Assembly (NCBI RefSeq): GCF_003958635.1
Contig: NZ_RSEK01000003.1
Location: 186,001 to 250,000 of the forward strand
DNA: 64,000 nt
Reading direction: 5' to 3'
Source of the DNA: Altericroceibacterium xinjiangense
GTDB taxonomy: Bacteria > Pseudomonadota > Alphaproteobacteria > Sphingomonadales > Sphingomonadaceae
Shown here: positions 1-11,192 of the stretch, piece by piece
How positions within the stretch are numbered: the first letter of the stretch is position 1
Layout of the letters: each line of letters opens with the position of its first letter
Translations under genes and position numbers: made by a program
The notes under the pieces: model-generated
Seen by the model: only the letters and a program-made list of their open reading frames with translations
The model's database searches: none
Told to the model about the DNA's origin: nothing

Positions 1-1
1 C

Positions 2-850
2 GACGAATTCGGCCCGAAGCGCGTAATCGATACGCCGATCACCGAATACGGATTTGCCGGAATTGGCACCGGCGCGGCCATGGGCGGCCTGCGTCCGGTG
101 GTCGAGTTCATGACCTTCAACTTCGCGATGCAGGCGATCGACCACATCATCAACTCCGCCGCGAAGACCAACTACATGTCGGGCGGGCAGATGCGCTGTC
201 CGGTCGTATTCCGCGGCCCGAACGGCGCGGCGAGCCGGGTGGGCGCGCAGCACAGCCAGAATTATGGTCCATGGTACGCCAGCGTACCCGGCCTGATCGT
301 GATCGCGCCGTACGACGCCTCCGACGCGAAGGGCCTGCTGAAAGCCGCGATTCGCAGTGAGGATCCGGTCGTGTTCCTGGAAAACGAGTTGCTCTACGGC
401 CGCAACTTCGAGCTGGCCCAGCTGGACGACCATGTCCTGCCGATCGGCAAGGCGCGCATCATGCGCGAAGGATCGGACGTGACGATCGTGTCCTATTCCA
501 TCGGCGTTGGCCTGGCGCTCGAAGCGGCGGAAAAGCTGGCCGAAGAAGGCATCGATGCCGAAGTGCTGGATCTTCGCACCCTCCGCCCGCTCGACAAGGA
601 AGCGGTGCTGGAAAGCCTGGCGAAGACGAACCGGGTGGTCGTCGCCGAAGAAGGCTGGCCGACATGCTCGATCGCGTCCGAAATCATCGCGATCTGCATG
701 GAAGACGGTTTCGACCATCTTGATGCCCCGGTGGTCCGGGTCTGCAATGAAGACGTGCCGCTGCCCTACGCAGCCAATCTCGAAGCGATGGCGCTGATCG
801 ATTCGGACCGGATCGTCGCTGCGGCAAAGAAGGTCTGCTACCGCGACTGA
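2..850 (+). CDS. pdhB: Pyruvate dehydrogenase E1 component, beta subunit (5' end outside window)
   Basis: The open frame runs in from the window edge, so only the last 282 residues are seen. It encodes the beta subunit of the thiamine-diphosphate E1 enzyme that decarboxylates pyruvate and passes the acetyl group to the lipoyl domain of E2. Visible are the end of the pyrimidine-binding half ([33 protein letters not shown]) and the complete C-terminal transketolase domain ([19 protein letters not shown], then DLRTLRPLD and EEGWPT). The N-terminal part, which in many alphaproteobacteria carries a fused lipoyl domain, cannot be judged. The E2 partner pdhC lies about 61.5 kb away at the other end of the window, so the complex is not encoded in one operon. 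A squalene/phytoene-synthase-like frame follows directly. Confidence 0.95.
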   Translation, partial: DEFGPKRVIDTPITEYGFAGIGTGAAMGGLRPVVEFMTFNFAMQAIDHIINSAAKTNYMSGGQMRCPVVFRGPNGAASRVGAQHSQNYGPWYASVPGLIVIAPYDASDAKGLLKAAIRSEDPVVFLENELLYGRNFELAQLDDHVLPIGKARIMREGSDVTIVSYSIGVGLALEAAEKLAEEGIDAEVLDLRTLRPLDKEAVLESLAKTNRVVVAEEGWPTCSIASEIIAICMEDGFDHLDAPVVRVCNEDVPLPYAANLEAMALIDSDRIVAAAKKVCYRD

Positions 851-1496
851 CGAGGCGCTTCTCTCGTTACTCGGCCTGCCGCAGAGGCTGGCGCTGTCCT
901 ACTGTCCGGCCCGGACGCGCCAGCCGACGCTTGCGCTGCTGGCGCTGGACGGCAGGCTTGCCGAACTCGTGCGCAAGAAGCGGGAGCCGATCCTTGCGCA
1001 GATGCGGCTCGCCTGGTGGCGCGATACGCTTGAGAAAGACCCGTCGGACTGGCCGCGCGGCGACCCGGTGCTGGCGGCGCTTTCCGAATGGCCCGATCGC
1101 GCCGCGCTGATCGATCTGGTGAACGGGTGGGAGCGGCTGCTCGGCGAAACGCTGGACGAAGCGGCGGTCACGGAGTTCGCAAACGGGCGCGGCGTGGCGT
1201 TTGCGGCGCTCTCCCACCGCATCGGCGAAGCGCAAGCGGCGCCCCTCGCGGTCCGCGCTGGGTATGTCTGGGCCTTGGGCGACCTTGCCGCCAATCTGAG
1301 GGACGCGCAGGAGCGAGCGCTGGTGGTTGAACTGGGGCGGGCGGGAACGCCCTTGGCTAGCCTGCCGCGCGCATTGCGTCCGCTGACGGTTCTTGCTGGC
1401 CTCGCGCGGCAAAGCCTGTCCCGGGGAGGGACTCCGTTGCTGGAAGGCCCGGCCAGCGGTTTGCTGGCCTTGCGCCTGGGGGTCACTGGCCGGTAA
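819..1496 (+). CDS. Squalene/phytoene synthase-family protein (NDUFAF6-like), start codon unclear
   Basis: The reading frame resembles small proteins of the squalene/phytoene synthase superfamily: a run [15 protein letters not shown] near the start, then [12 protein letters not shown] and [11 protein letters not shown], then helices with LVNGWERLL and the LAGLAR region. Family members normally begin with that first run, encoded from about position 873. Yet no in-frame ATG, GTG or TTG exists between the upstream stop (795-797) and a GTG at 969, which would remove about 40 conserved residues. I set the start at the CTG at 819 as a guess; ATT at 801 is another option. The usual aspartate-rich prenyl-diphosphate motifs are not obvious, so a carotenoid role is unlikely. 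The short NDUFAF6-type proteins are linked to respiratory-complex assembly in eukaryotes, but function here is unknown. The frame overlaps the end of pdhB, suggesting co-transcription. Confidence 0.6.
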   Translation: MRQRRSATATDEALLSLLGLPQRLALSYCPARTRQPTLALLALDGRLAELVRKKREPILAQMRLAWWRDTLEKDPSDWPRGDPVLAALSEWPDRAALIDLVNGWERLLGETLDEAAVTEFANGRGVAFAALSHRIGEAQAAPLAVRAGYVWALGDLAANLRDAQERALVVELGRAGTPLASLPRALRPLTVLAGLARQSLSRGGTPLLEGPASGLLALRLGVTGR

Positions 1497-1519
1497 ACCG
1501 GAGGCGAGGGGGAATCGCT

Positions 1520-1975
1520 GTGAACCGGATCGTGCTTGGGGCGCTGCTGGCGCTCATGCTAGCGGCTGTTGGCTTGTTCTGGATGGAGGGACGGGCCGAA
1601 GTCGAGCAGGCCGCGCCTCCTCCCGCGCCCCTTCCGGTCCCCACGCCCGAGGTCCTGCCAACTGCCGATGTCGCCGGGCTGAAAGGCCCGGCACTGCCGG
1701 AAGCGACCGAACTGACGCGGGAGCAGCGGCGGTTCTATCTTTACGACCGTAACCGCGACACGATCATCTCGCGCAACGAGATGCTCTCCAGCCGCGCGGA
1801 TGGCTTTCGTAAGCTCGACGTCGACGGCAACAACCTCCTGACCTTCGAGGAATGGGCTGTCGCGACGGTGGACCGGTTCGAAGGTGCCGATGGCGATCGG
1901 GACGGCGAGCTTACGCCAGCGGAATTCGCGACCACGGCGCCGAAGCGCAAGGCGAAGCCGCGTTGCCAGTGCTGA
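1520..1975 (+). CDS. EF-hand domain protein, membrane-anchored or exported
   Basis: A 151-residue protein with a GTG start preceded by a purine-rich ribosome site (GAGGCGAGGGGG, 1501-1512). Residues 1-22 form a hydrophobic segment (signal peptide or anchor), followed by a proline-rich linker. Three calcium-binding loops follow: DRNRDTIISRNE, DVDGNNLLTFEE and DGDRDGELTPAE, each with acidic or polar residues at positions 1, 3, 5 and 12. The C-terminus is basic and ends CQC. Such small periplasmic EF-hand proteins are common in sphingomonads, usually without an assigned role; calcium buffering or sensing is an inference. It lies 23 bases after the preceding gene in the same orientation and converges on trmFO. 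Confidence 0.8.
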   Translation: MNRIVLGALLALMLAAVGLFWMEGRAEVEQAAPPPAPLPVPTPEVLPTADVAGLKGPALPEATELTREQRRFYLYDRNRDTIISRNEMLSSRADGFRKLDVDGNNLLTFEEWAVATVDRFEGADGDRDGELTPAEFATTAPKRKAKPRCQC

Positions 1976-2008
1976 CCGTCTTCTGAAAAGTCGCGACGAC
2001 GGGGCCGC

Positions 2009-3340
2009 CTAGGCGGGAACGCCGTCGATCTCCTCCAGCCATGCGCCCAGATCGGCCTTGGCGCGATCGGTGTAGGCTTGCTTACGCTGCTTCTTCTTGA
2101 CGTCGTGCAGCGGCGGGAAAAGTCCGAAGTTGACGTTCATGGGCTGGTAGCTTTCGGCTTCCGCATCCCCGGTGATGTGGGCGAGCAGGGCCCCCATCGC
2201 GCTGGTGCGCGGCGGCGGTGTCCAGTCGCGCCCGCCCAGCTCCGCTGCCGTCATCAGCCCCGCAAGCAGCCCGACTGCCGAGCTTTCTACGTAGCCTTCG
2301 CACCCGGTGATCTGGCCGGCAAAGCGGATGTGCTCCGCCCCGCGCAGCCGCAACTGTCGATCGAGCAGCACTGGCGAATTAAGGAACGTGTTGCGGTGCA
2401 AGCCGCCCAGCCGCGCAAACTCCGCGTTTTCCAGCCCAGGAATCGTGCGAAACAGGCGGACTTGCTCGGCGTGGCGCAGCTTTGTCTGGAAGCCGACCAT
2501 GTTCCACAGCGTACCGAGCTTGTTGTCCTGCCGCAGCTGGACCACGGCGTAAGGCCAGCGGCCGGTGCGCGGTTCATCGAGCCCGACCGGCTTCATCGGC
2601 CCGTAGCGCAGCGTCTCCACCCCGCGTTCCGCCATCACCTCGATCGGCATGCAGCCTTCGAAGTACGGCGTGTCGGCTTCCCACTCGCGGAAGGTGGTCT
2701 TTTCCCCCTCGATCAGTCCCTGGACGAAGGCATAGTACTGGTCCTTGTCCATCGGGCAGTTGATGTAGTCTTTTCCGTTACCCTTGTTCCAGCGAGACTG
2801 CATCCAGCACACGTCCATGTCGATGCTGTCGAAATGGACGATCGGCGCAATGGCATCGAAGAAGGCGAGGCTTTCCCGGCCAGTGGCCTTGCCGATGCTT
2901 TCAGCCAGGGTCGCGGCGGTCAGCGGGCCGGTCGCGACGATGGTCAGGCCATTTTCCGGCAAGACGTCGACTCGCTCCCGGCGGACCTCGACATTGGGAT
3001 GGCTTTCCAGTGCCTTCTGCACTTCGGCGGAAAACACGTCGCGGTCGACCGCCATCGCGGAGCCTGCGGGAACCCGGGCGACTTCACCGGCGCGCATAAT
3101 CACCGAATCGAGCCGCCGCATTTCATCGTGCAACAGGCCGACCGCGTTATTCTGGCTATCGTCCGACCGGAAGCTGTTGGAGCAGACCAGTTCCGCCAGC
3201 CCGTCCGTCTGGTGCGCGGGTGTGGACCCGCCGCCGCCGCGCATTTCGGAGAGGAGGACACGGATGCCGCGCTGCGCGAGCTGCCAGGCCGCTTCGCTTC
3301 CTGCCAGTCCGCCGCCGATGATGTGAATGTCATGAGCCAT
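2009..3340 (-). CDS. trmFO: Methylenetetrahydrofolate-tRNA-(uracil-5-)-methyltransferase TrmFO
   Basis: TrmFO makes ribothymidine at position 54 of tRNA using 5,10-methylenetetrahydrofolate and FAD. The N-terminal FAD-binding motif is clear ([18 protein letters not shown]), followed by the family signatures [11 protein letters not shown] and [13 protein letters not shown]; further on are [24 protein letters not shown]-like sequence and [12 protein letters not shown]. The chosen ATG at 3340 gives [10 protein letters not shown] and 443 residues, the normal family length; an upstream TTG would add nine unrelated residues. The strand then continues from the TipAS-domain gene and gyrA upstream, and the gene converges on the EF-hand gene. 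Confidence 0.96.
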   Translation of the reverse strand: MAHDIHIIGGGLAGSEAAWQLAQRGIRVLLSEMRGGGGSTPAHQTDGLAELVCSNSFRSDDSQNNAVGLLHDEMRRLDSVIMRAGEVARVPAGSAMAVDRDVFSAEVQKALESHPNVEVRRERVDVLPENGLTIVATGPLTAATLAESIGKATGRESLAFFDAIAPIVHFDSIDMDVCWMQSRWNKGNGKDYINCPMDKDQYYAFVQGLIEGEKTTFREWEADTPYFEGCMPIEVMAERGVETLRYGPMKPVGLDEPRTGRWPYAVVQLRQDNKLGTLWNMVGFQTKLRHAEQVRLFRTIPGLENAEFARLGGLHRNTFLNSPVLLDRQLRLRGAEHIRFAGQITGCEGYVESSAVGLLAGLMTAAELGGRDWTPPPRTSAMGALLAHITGDAEAESYQPMNVNFGLFPPLHDVKKKQRKQAYTDRAKADLGAWLEEIDGVPA

Positions 3341-3382
3341 GGCGGGCGATTGGTCCCGTGGGGCCAAGGCGTCAAGGGCAGG

Positions 3383-3685
3383 CTACGGCATCAGGCGCGC
3401 CGCGTGAGCCTTCATTGCGCTGGCGAGCCACAGAGTGAACCCGGTGCCTTGCGCCTCGAACCGGTCTGAAAAGCCGGGAGCGGTAAGATAGAGATCCGCC
3501 AGCCCGGCATAGGCCATCGGCGTGCACTCGCGGTTCCAAGTCTCTTCGACCCACGCAAGATGGCGGTCGAGCTCAGGAGCGAGGCAATCGTCCTCAGGAG
3601 AGCAGCCGGCCGCAAAGCGCGCGGCCAGCGGAGTGGTCGCCTCCCGAAGTTCGGCAAACGCATCGCGGCCGTCGTTCTCACCCAT
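3383..3685 (-). CDS. Stand-alone TipAS-type domain protein
   Basis: A 100-residue protein from the ATG at 3685 (MGENDGRDAFAELREA). The pattern LAARFAAGCSPEDDCLAPELD, HLAWVEETWNRECTPMAYAGL and ADLYLTAPGFSDRFE matches the TipAS antibiotic-recognition fold, which in TipA-like MerR regulators follows a DNA-binding domain. Here no DNA-binding domain is present. TipAS domains in other proteins bind thiopeptides, but free-standing homologues have no proven role, so no ligand is assigned. Longer starts (TTG at 3763, ATG at 3748) would overlap the inverted repeat after gyrA, and ATG 3748 has its purine-rich stretch directly adjacent to the codon. The gene lies between gyrA and trmFO on the same strand. 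Confidence 0.65.
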   Translation of the reverse strand: MGENDGRDAFAELREATTPLAARFAAGCSPEDDCLAPELDRHLAWVEETWNRECTPMAYAGLADLYLTAPGFSDRFEAQGTGFTLWLASAMKAHAARLMP

Positions 3686-3715
3686 GGTGGCCAGCGCTGC
3701 CTTTCTCGTTCGAAC

Positions 3716-3756
3716 GGAAGGAGATGGGGTTGCGCAAGCCCATCCCATCTCCTTCC
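3716..3756. repeat. Perfect 13-bp inverted repeat after gyrA
   Basis: GGAAGGAGATGGG at 3716-3728 is exactly complementary to CCCATCTCCTTCC at 3744-3756, with a 15-base loop. It begins four bases beyond the gyrA stop codon on the minus strand. Neither strand has a T-run after the stem, so it is not a textbook intrinsic terminator; an mRNA 3'-stabilising hairpin or a Rho-assisted stop is possible. Confidence 0.75.
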
Positions 3757-3759
3757 CGA

Positions 3760-6549
<2,790 letters not shown>

Positions 6550-6684
6550 CTGCGGAAATCGCTTTCTGAAAACTCGGAACGGATGGGTGACGGAACCCTA
6601 GGCGATAGATCCGCAGGGAACCAGTCGAATGAGGGAACCAGGCAGCTGTTGCCGTGTTTTTCCACACTTGTTTCCTCGGGTCCG

Positions 6685-6713
6685 GATATAGGGAGGGCCG
6701 CAGGCGCGTTCAA
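6685..6713 (-). promoter_or_regulatory. Probable sigma-70 promoter of gyrA
   Basis: Read on the minus strand: TTGAAC (6713-6708), a 17-base spacer, then TATATC (6690-6685). Spacing is optimal and both boxes are close to consensus. Transcription would begin near 6678, giving a leader of about 130 bases before the gyrA GTG. The rest of 6550-6847, between the divergent gyrA and the exported-protein gene, holds no open frame that I believe. Confidence 0.6.
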
Positions 6714-6847
6714 ACCCGGTTCACGGGGTATCGGGTAACAGATTGCAAATGAGGGTGCGCATAGGCACTAGCGGCCCGGAAAGTTTCGAAGAGTTAAAAC
6801 CGGTGCACGACAGCCGGCCCTTATCGATAAAGCAGGAGAGTTCATCG

Positions 6848-8137
6848 ATGCTTCGCAAGAAAAATCCTTCAGGCCACAAGGCTCGCCTCGGGACCCGGTT
6901 CGCCATGGCGGTTGCCCTGGCCAGCGGTACCATGCTTGCAGCCGGTGGCATCGCCGCTCCGGCCTCTGCCCAGCAGGCGAAGGCTGACTATTCCAAGAAC
7001 TTCGTGAAGGTCTACAAGCCGGTCGCCGACGCGGTGAACGCCGAAGGCGGTGACTACAACGCCGCGCGGGCGCAGATCCCCGCCGTCCTCGCTGCCGCCT
7101 CTACTCCGGACGATCGTTTCGCCGCAGGGCAGCTGATCGTGTCGCTTGGCGGCAAGTTGAAGGACAAGGCGCTGCAGCTCCAGGGCCTGCAGACGATGGT
7201 CGCCAGCGGCAAGGCGCCGCCCGAACAGCTTGGGCAGTACAATTTCTTCATCGGCAACCTAGCTTTCGAAGCCAAGGACTACCCTACGGCCCGTGCTGCG
7301 CTGCAGGAAGCTCTGCGGGCAGGCTACCGGGAGAATGATCCGGAAGGCCTGATCGCCGAAAGCTATTTCGCGGAGAACAACACGCCGCAGGGTCTTTCAT
7401 ACCTGAAGGGCGTCATCGATCAGCGCACGGCCGCCGGTACGCAGGTGCCCACCAACTGGGTGCTGCGCGGGCTGAAGCTGGCCTACGAAAGCAAGGACCC
7501 GCAGCTCGCCACGGAATGGGCCGGTTACCTGGTGTCCACCAACCCGACCCCGGAAAACTGGACCAACGCGGTCCAGGTGGTCAGCGCGCTCAACCAGTTC
7601 GATGATCAGCAGTACCTCGATCTGCTGCGCCTGATGCGGAACACCCAGACGCTGGCACAGGCGAACGATTACAAGGCCTACATCCAGTCGGCCGATCCTC
7701 GCCGGATGGCGAACGAAGTACTGGCGGTGATCGAGGAAGGCGTATCTTCCGGGAAGCTCGCTTCGGACGATACCTACGTCCAGGAAGCCCGCCAGATCGC
7801 TCAGGGCCGCGCCGCAGCCGATCGGGCGGAAACGCCGGGTCTCGTTGCCGAAGCCCGCAGTTCCTCCAGCGGGACCACCGCGATGGGTACGGCCGAAGCG
7901 TTCCTGTCGTTTGGCGATTACGCCAATGCGGAGAGCATGTACCAGTTGGCACTTGAAAAGGGTGTGCAGAACCGTGACCAGGTCCTGACCCGACTCGGTA
8001 TCGCGCAAGCGATGCAGGGCAAGTACGACGCGGCGCAAGCCACGTTCGACCAGGTCAGCGGCCCGCGCGAATCGATTGCCGAATTGTGGTCGATCTGGGC
8101 AGATAACAAGGCTGGCGGTGTCCGCGCCGGCGGCTAA
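6848..8137 (+). CDS. Exported TPR-like repeat protein
   Basis: The ATG at 6848 has a strong ribosome site (AGGAGAG, centred about 9 bases upstream); upstream in-frame starts lack one. The 429-residue product starts with a basic stretch and a hydrophobic core ending APASAQQ, a typical Sec signal peptide with cleavage after ASA. The mature part is alpha-helical, with tetratricopeptide-like stretches such as YNFFIGNLAFEAKDYPTARA, AESYFAENN and AMGTAEAFLSFGDYANAESM followed by LGIAQAMQGKYDAAQATFD. These suggest a periplasmic protein-interaction scaffold; partner unknown. The gene has its own upstream region divergent from gyrA and ends in a strong terminator. Confidence 0.8.
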   Translation: MLRKKNPSGHKARLGTRFAMAVALASGTMLAAGGIAAPASAQQAKADYSKNFVKVYKPVADAVNAEGGDYNAARAQIPAVLAAASTPDDRFAAGQLIVSLGGKLKDKALQLQGLQTMVASGKAPPEQLGQYNFFIGNLAFEAKDYPTARAALQEALRAGYRENDPEGLIAESYFAENNTPQGLSYLKGVIDQRTAAGTQVPTNWVLRGLKLAYESKDPQLATEWAGYLVSTNPTPENWTNAVQVVSALNQFDDQQYLDLLRLMRNTQTLAQANDYKAYIQSADPRRMANEVLAVIEEGVSSGKLASDDTYVQEARQIAQGRAAADRAETPGLVAEARSSSSGTTAMGTAEAFLSFGDYANAESMYQLALEKGVQNRDQVLTRLGIAQAMQGKYDAAQATFDQVSGPRESIAELWSIWADNKAGGVRAGG

Positions 8138-8158
8138 GTCCGACCCAGCTAAAACAGC

Positions 8159-8196
8159 AACGGCGCGGGAGCTTCGGTTCCCGCGCCGTTTTCTTT
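8159..8196. terminator. Bidirectional intrinsic terminator
   Basis: AACGGCGCGGGA (8159-8170) pairs with TCCCGCGCCGTT (8179-8190); the loop is closed by an extra G-U and C-G pair around a TTCG tetraloop. It is followed on the plus strand by TTCTTTT. It lies between the convergent exported-protein gene and ychF; on the minus strand the trailing T-run is weaker. Confidence 0.9.
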
Positions 8197-8222
8197 TGGC
8201 GTATGAATGGAAGGGCTAAGCC

Positions 8223-9323
8223 TCAAACGTTGAAGCGGAACAGCAGCACGTCTCCATCCTGCACCCGATATTCCTTGCCTTCCTGACGCAGCTTGCCCGC
8301 TTCGCGCGCACCGGCTTCACCGCTCAGCGCAACGTAATCGTCAAAGGCGATCGTTTCCGCACGAATGAAGCCCTTTTCGAAATCGGAATGGATTTCGCCT
8401 GCGGCTTGCGGCGCGGTGGCGCCCGCAGGGAAGGTCCAGGCGCGTGCTTCCTTGGGTCCGGCGGTAAAGAAGGTCCGCAGGCCCAGCAGTTCGTAGCCGG
8501 CGCGGATCACGCGGGCGAGGCCGGTCTCCTCCAGCCCGAGTTCCGAAAGGTATTCCTGCCGTTCCGCCGGGTCCATCGCGACGAGTTCGGATTCGATGGC
8601 GGCGGAAACGACTACCGCCTTGGCGCCTTCGCCGGCGGCCTTTTCGAACACCTTGGCGGATTGATCGTTGCCGTTCGCGGCGTCTTCCTCACCCACGTTG
8701 CAGACGTAGAGCACCGGCTTTGCGGTCAGCAGCTGGGCCTGTGCGAACACGCGCGCTTCCTCATCGTCTTTCGGTTCGACGAGCCGCGCGGGCTTGCCGT
8801 CGCGCAGCAGGTCAAGCGCCTGGCCGAGGACGCTAGCGGCGACCTTCGCTTCCTTGTCCCCGGTCGTCGCTCGCTTCTGTGCCGCCGGTACGCGCTTTTC
8901 CAGGCTTTCAAGGTCGGACAGCATCAGCTCCGTCTCGACCACCTCTGCGTCCGCGATCGGATCGACCTTGTTGGCGACGTGCTGGATGTCGTCATCTTCG
9001 AAGCAGCGCAGCACGTGGACGATCGCGTCCACCTCACGAATGTTGCCGAGGAACTGGTTGCCCAGTCCTTCACCCTTGCTCGCGCCCTTTACCAGGCCGG
9101 CGATGTCGACGAACGCGAGCTGCGTGGGGACGATCTTGGCCGACTTGGCGATGGCAGCGATCTTGTCCAGCCGCGTATCCGGAACGGCCACCTGGCCGAC
9201 GTTCGGCTCGATCGTGCAGAACGGATAGTTGGCGGCCTGTGCAGCCTGCGTTTCGGTCAAGGCGTTGAACAGGGTCGACTTGCCGACATTCGGCAGCCCG
9301 ACGATCCCGCAGCGGAAACCCAT
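8223..9323 (-). CDS. ychF: Redox-regulated ATPase YchF (Obg family)
   Basis: 366 residues, the usual length. YchF/OLA1 is a ribosome-associated P-loop nucleotidase of the Obg group that prefers ATP. The G1 motif GLPNVGKST is at residues 9-17, the G3 motif DIAGLVKGAS follows LAFVDIAGL, and the effector region has NYPFCTIEPN. The C-terminal TGS domain ends EYRVQDGDVLLFRFNV, as in the family. It starts at the ATG at 9323, directly after the stop of the acetyltransferase gene, with which it is probably co-transcribed. Confidence 0.97.
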   Translation of the reverse strand: MGFRCGIVGLPNVGKSTLFNALTETQAAQAANYPFCTIEPNVGQVAVPDTRLDKIAAIAKSAKIVPTQLAFVDIAGLVKGASKGEGLGNQFLGNIREVDAIVHVLRCFEDDDIQHVANKVDPIADAEVVETELMLSDLESLEKRVPAAQKRATTGDKEAKVAASVLGQALDLLRDGKPARLVEPKDDEEARVFAQAQLLTAKPVLYVCNVGEEDAANGNDQSAKVFEKAAGEGAKAVVVSAAIESELVAMDPAERQEYLSELGLEETGLARVIRAGYELLGLRTFFTAGPKEARAWTFPAGATAPQAAGEIHSDFEKGFIRAETIAFDDYVALSGEAGAREAGKLRQEGKEYRVQDGDVLLFRFNV

Positions 9324-9749
9324 TTACAATTCCTTCTCGTCTAGCCGGCGCGCATAGGTGCGCACCGGCTGCAAATCCCAACCGAGCCGCTCATACAGCC
9401 CTGCGGCCGGATTGCCATCGCGCACCATCAATTCCACTTTCGGGCATCCGCGCTGGCGCAGCCAGTCGCAGCACGCGTCCAGCGTTTCCCGGCCAAAGCC
9501 ATGTCCGCGGAATTCGGGCAGGACGCCAAGGTAATAGATCCATCCGCGATGCCCATCGGACCCGGTCATTGCGGTGGAAACCGGCAGCGGGCCTCGCTCG
9601 CCCAGCAGGACTACGGCGCTTTCGCAGTCCAGCGCTCGGTCGAAATCCTTGTGCGGGTCGTTCCACGGCCGGGTAAGATCGCACTTGCGCCAGATGTCCA
9701 GCACGCTTGCGCCGTCGGCGTTCATGGCCGGGCGGATGGCCAGGCTCAT
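9324..9749 (-). CDS. GNAT acetyltransferase, YpeA-like
   Basis: 141 residues from the ATG at 9749, which overlaps the pth stop codon as ATGA. It resembles the YpeA group of GNAT N-acetyltransferases: an early WRKCDLTRPWNDP segment, the strand MTGSDGHRGWIYYLGVLPEF, and the acetyl-CoA pyrophosphate loop RGHGFGRETLD, followed by GCPKVELMVRDGN and GLYERLGW. The substrate of this group is not known. The tight overlap with pth and the abutting ychF suggest one transcript rplY-pth-acetyltransferase-ychF, partly interrupted by a terminator after rplY. Confidence 0.88.
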   Translation of the reverse strand: MSLAIRPAMNADGASVLDIWRKCDLTRPWNDPHKDFDRALDCESAVVLLGERGPLPVSTAMTGSDGHRGWIYYLGVLPEFRGHGFGRETLDACCDWLRQRGCPKVELMVRDGNPAAGLYERLGWDLQPVRTYARRLDEKEL

Positions 9750-10315
9750 CCCTGTAGCCTCAGGGCTACCTCGCTCATGAACCGGGGGTCGTCGCCTTTG
9801 GACAGCCATTCGGCTTCCGCCCCGATTGCTGCGAGCATGTCGGCAAGATTGTCCATTTCTGCCTTGGCGTAATTGCCCAGCACATGGCCGGTGACCCGGT
9901 CCTTGTGTCCCGGATGACCGATGCCGATCCGCACGCGGCGGAAATCGGGGCCGGAATGCTTGTCGATCGAACGCAAGCCGTTGTGCCCGGCGGTACCGCC
10001 GCCCGTCTTCACCTTGATCTTGAAGGGCGCCAGATCAAGTTCGTCGTGGAACACGGTCAGCGCTTCTGGCGCGAGCTTGTAGAACCGCAGCGCCTCACCC
10101 ACGGCACGGCCGCTTTCGTTCATGTAGGTCGCGGGCTTCAGCAGCAGCACCTTTTCGGTGCCGATGCGGCCTTCCTGCACCCAGCCGGAGAACTTCTTCT
10201 GCACGGGACCAAAGTCATGCATGGCCGCGATCACGTCCACGGCCATGAAGCCGATGTTGTGCCGATGGAGCGCGTATTGCGGTCCCGGATTTCCTAGTCC
10301 TGTCCAGATCTGCAT
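9746..10315 (-). CDS. pth: Peptidyl-tRNA hydrolase
   Basis: 189 residues. Pth releases peptides from peptidyl-tRNA that has dropped off the ribosome. Conserved features: GLGNPGPQY at the start, the catalytic His19 in HRHNIGF, the motif LLKPATYMNESG, and HDELDL plus GGGTAGHNGLRS that bind the peptidyl-tRNA backbone. The order rplY-pth is common in alphaproteobacteria. A terminator hairpin lies between the two genes (10345-10385), so pth output may be lower than rplY. It overlaps the acetyltransferase gene by four bases. Confidence 0.97.
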   Translation of the reverse strand: MQIWTGLGNPGPQYALHRHNIGFMAVDVIAAMHDFGPVQKKFSGWVQEGRIGTEKVLLLKPATYMNESGRAVGEALRFYKLAPEALTVFHDELDLAPFKIKVKTGGGTAGHNGLRSIDKHSGPDFRRVRIGIGHPGHKDRVTGHVLGNYAKAEMDNLADMLAAIGAEAEWLSKGDDPRFMSEVALRLQG

Positions 10316-10344
10316 GGCAGCGTCTTATTGCTCCGCCGGCTGAA

Positions 10345-10385
10345 AAGCAAAACGCCGGCCACACCCGAAGGCATGACCGGCGTTT
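10345..10385 (-). terminator. Hairpin terminator after rplY
   Basis: On the minus strand AAACGCCGG (10385-10377) pairs with CCGGCGTTT (10357-10349), with further pairing in the inner part, followed by a T-rich GCTTTT tract. It lies 24 bases after the rplY stop and 30 bases before the pth start, so it may attenuate read-through into pth. Confidence 0.75.
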
Positions 10386-10408
10386 CGATGCCTGAAGAAA
10401 AGCGAGGC

Positions 10409-11092
10409 TTACTCGCTCTTTTCTTCCTGTTCCTCGGCTGCGTCTGCATCGGGGCCGAGTTCGGTCGCGGCGGTTTCGCCCGCTTCCATGTCGGCGCCGG
10501 TCTGCTCGGCTTCAGAGCGCTTGAGCGCCGAAGGAGCAACGACGGTGGCGATCGTGAAGTCGCGATCGGTGATCGCGCTTTCCGAACCGGCCGGCAGATT
10601 GACGCGGCTGATGTGGATCGAATCGCCCACTTCGACGCCGGTGACGTCGATCTGGATCTCCGACGGGATCTTGTCCGGGTCGCAGATCAGATCAAGTTCG
10701 TGACGCACGATGTTGAGCACGCCGCCCTTCTTGAGGCCGGGCGCCAGTGCTTCGTTCGTGAACACGACCGGTACCTGAACCTCGACCTTCGCGCCGCGGG
10801 TCAGACGCAGGAAGTCGATGTGGACAGGGCGATCGGTAACCGGGTGAAAGGCAACGTCCTTCGGCAGCGTGCGAATGGTCTCGCCGCCGGTTTCGATCAT
10901 CACAAGGGAGTTCATGAAGTGACCTGTGCCGAGCAGGCGCATCACTTCCTTCTCTTCCATGTGGATGGTAATGGGTTCTTGCTTGCCGCCATAGATAACG
11001 GCGGGAACGCGGCCTTCGCGGCGCAGCTGACGGGTGGCTCCCTTGCCAGTCCGTTCGCGCGCCTCGGCCGGCAGGGTGAGAGCGTCGCTCAT
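10409..11092 (-). CDS. rplY: 50S ribosomal protein L25/general stress protein Ctc
   Basis: 227 residues, the long (Ctc) form of bL25, which binds 5S rRNA. The N-terminal L25 domain (to about residue 95) includes [20 protein letters not shown] and HIDFLRL; the C-terminal TL5/Ctc domain follows ([41 protein letters not shown]). The last 35 residues are strongly acidic (Glu, Asp, Ala), as in many alphaproteobacteria. The start is the ATG at 11092 with AAAGG about ten bases upstream. Confidence 0.97.
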   Translation of the reverse strand: MSDALTLPAEARERTGKGATRQLRREGRVPAVIYGGKQEPITIHMEEKEVMRLLGTGHFMNSLVMIETGGETIRTLPKDVAFHPVTDRPVHIDFLRLTRGAKVEVQVPVVFTNEALAPGLKKGGVLNIVRHELDLICDPDKIPSEIQIDVTGVEVGDSIHISRVNLPAGSESAITDRDFTIATVVAPSALKRSEAEQTGADMEAGETAATELGPDADAAEEQEEKSE

Positions 11093-11122
11093 CGTAACGT
11101 GCCTTTCAAGATTGCTGGTACT

Positions 11123-11156
11123 CCCGCCACGCCTCCAGGGATGACCACGGCGGGAA
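11123..11156 (-). other. Small GC-rich inverted repeat in the rplY upstream region
   Basis: TCCCGCC at 11123-11129 pairs with GGCGGGA at 11150-11156, around a 20-base loop. It lies between the end of the second TraB/GumN gene and the rplY start. It could weakly terminate the upstream gene or be part of the rplY leader; there is no T-run. Confidence 0.35.
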
Positions 11157-11192
11157 CCGCGCCCCTAGGCGCAAAGCCGTGAAAAAGCAAGG

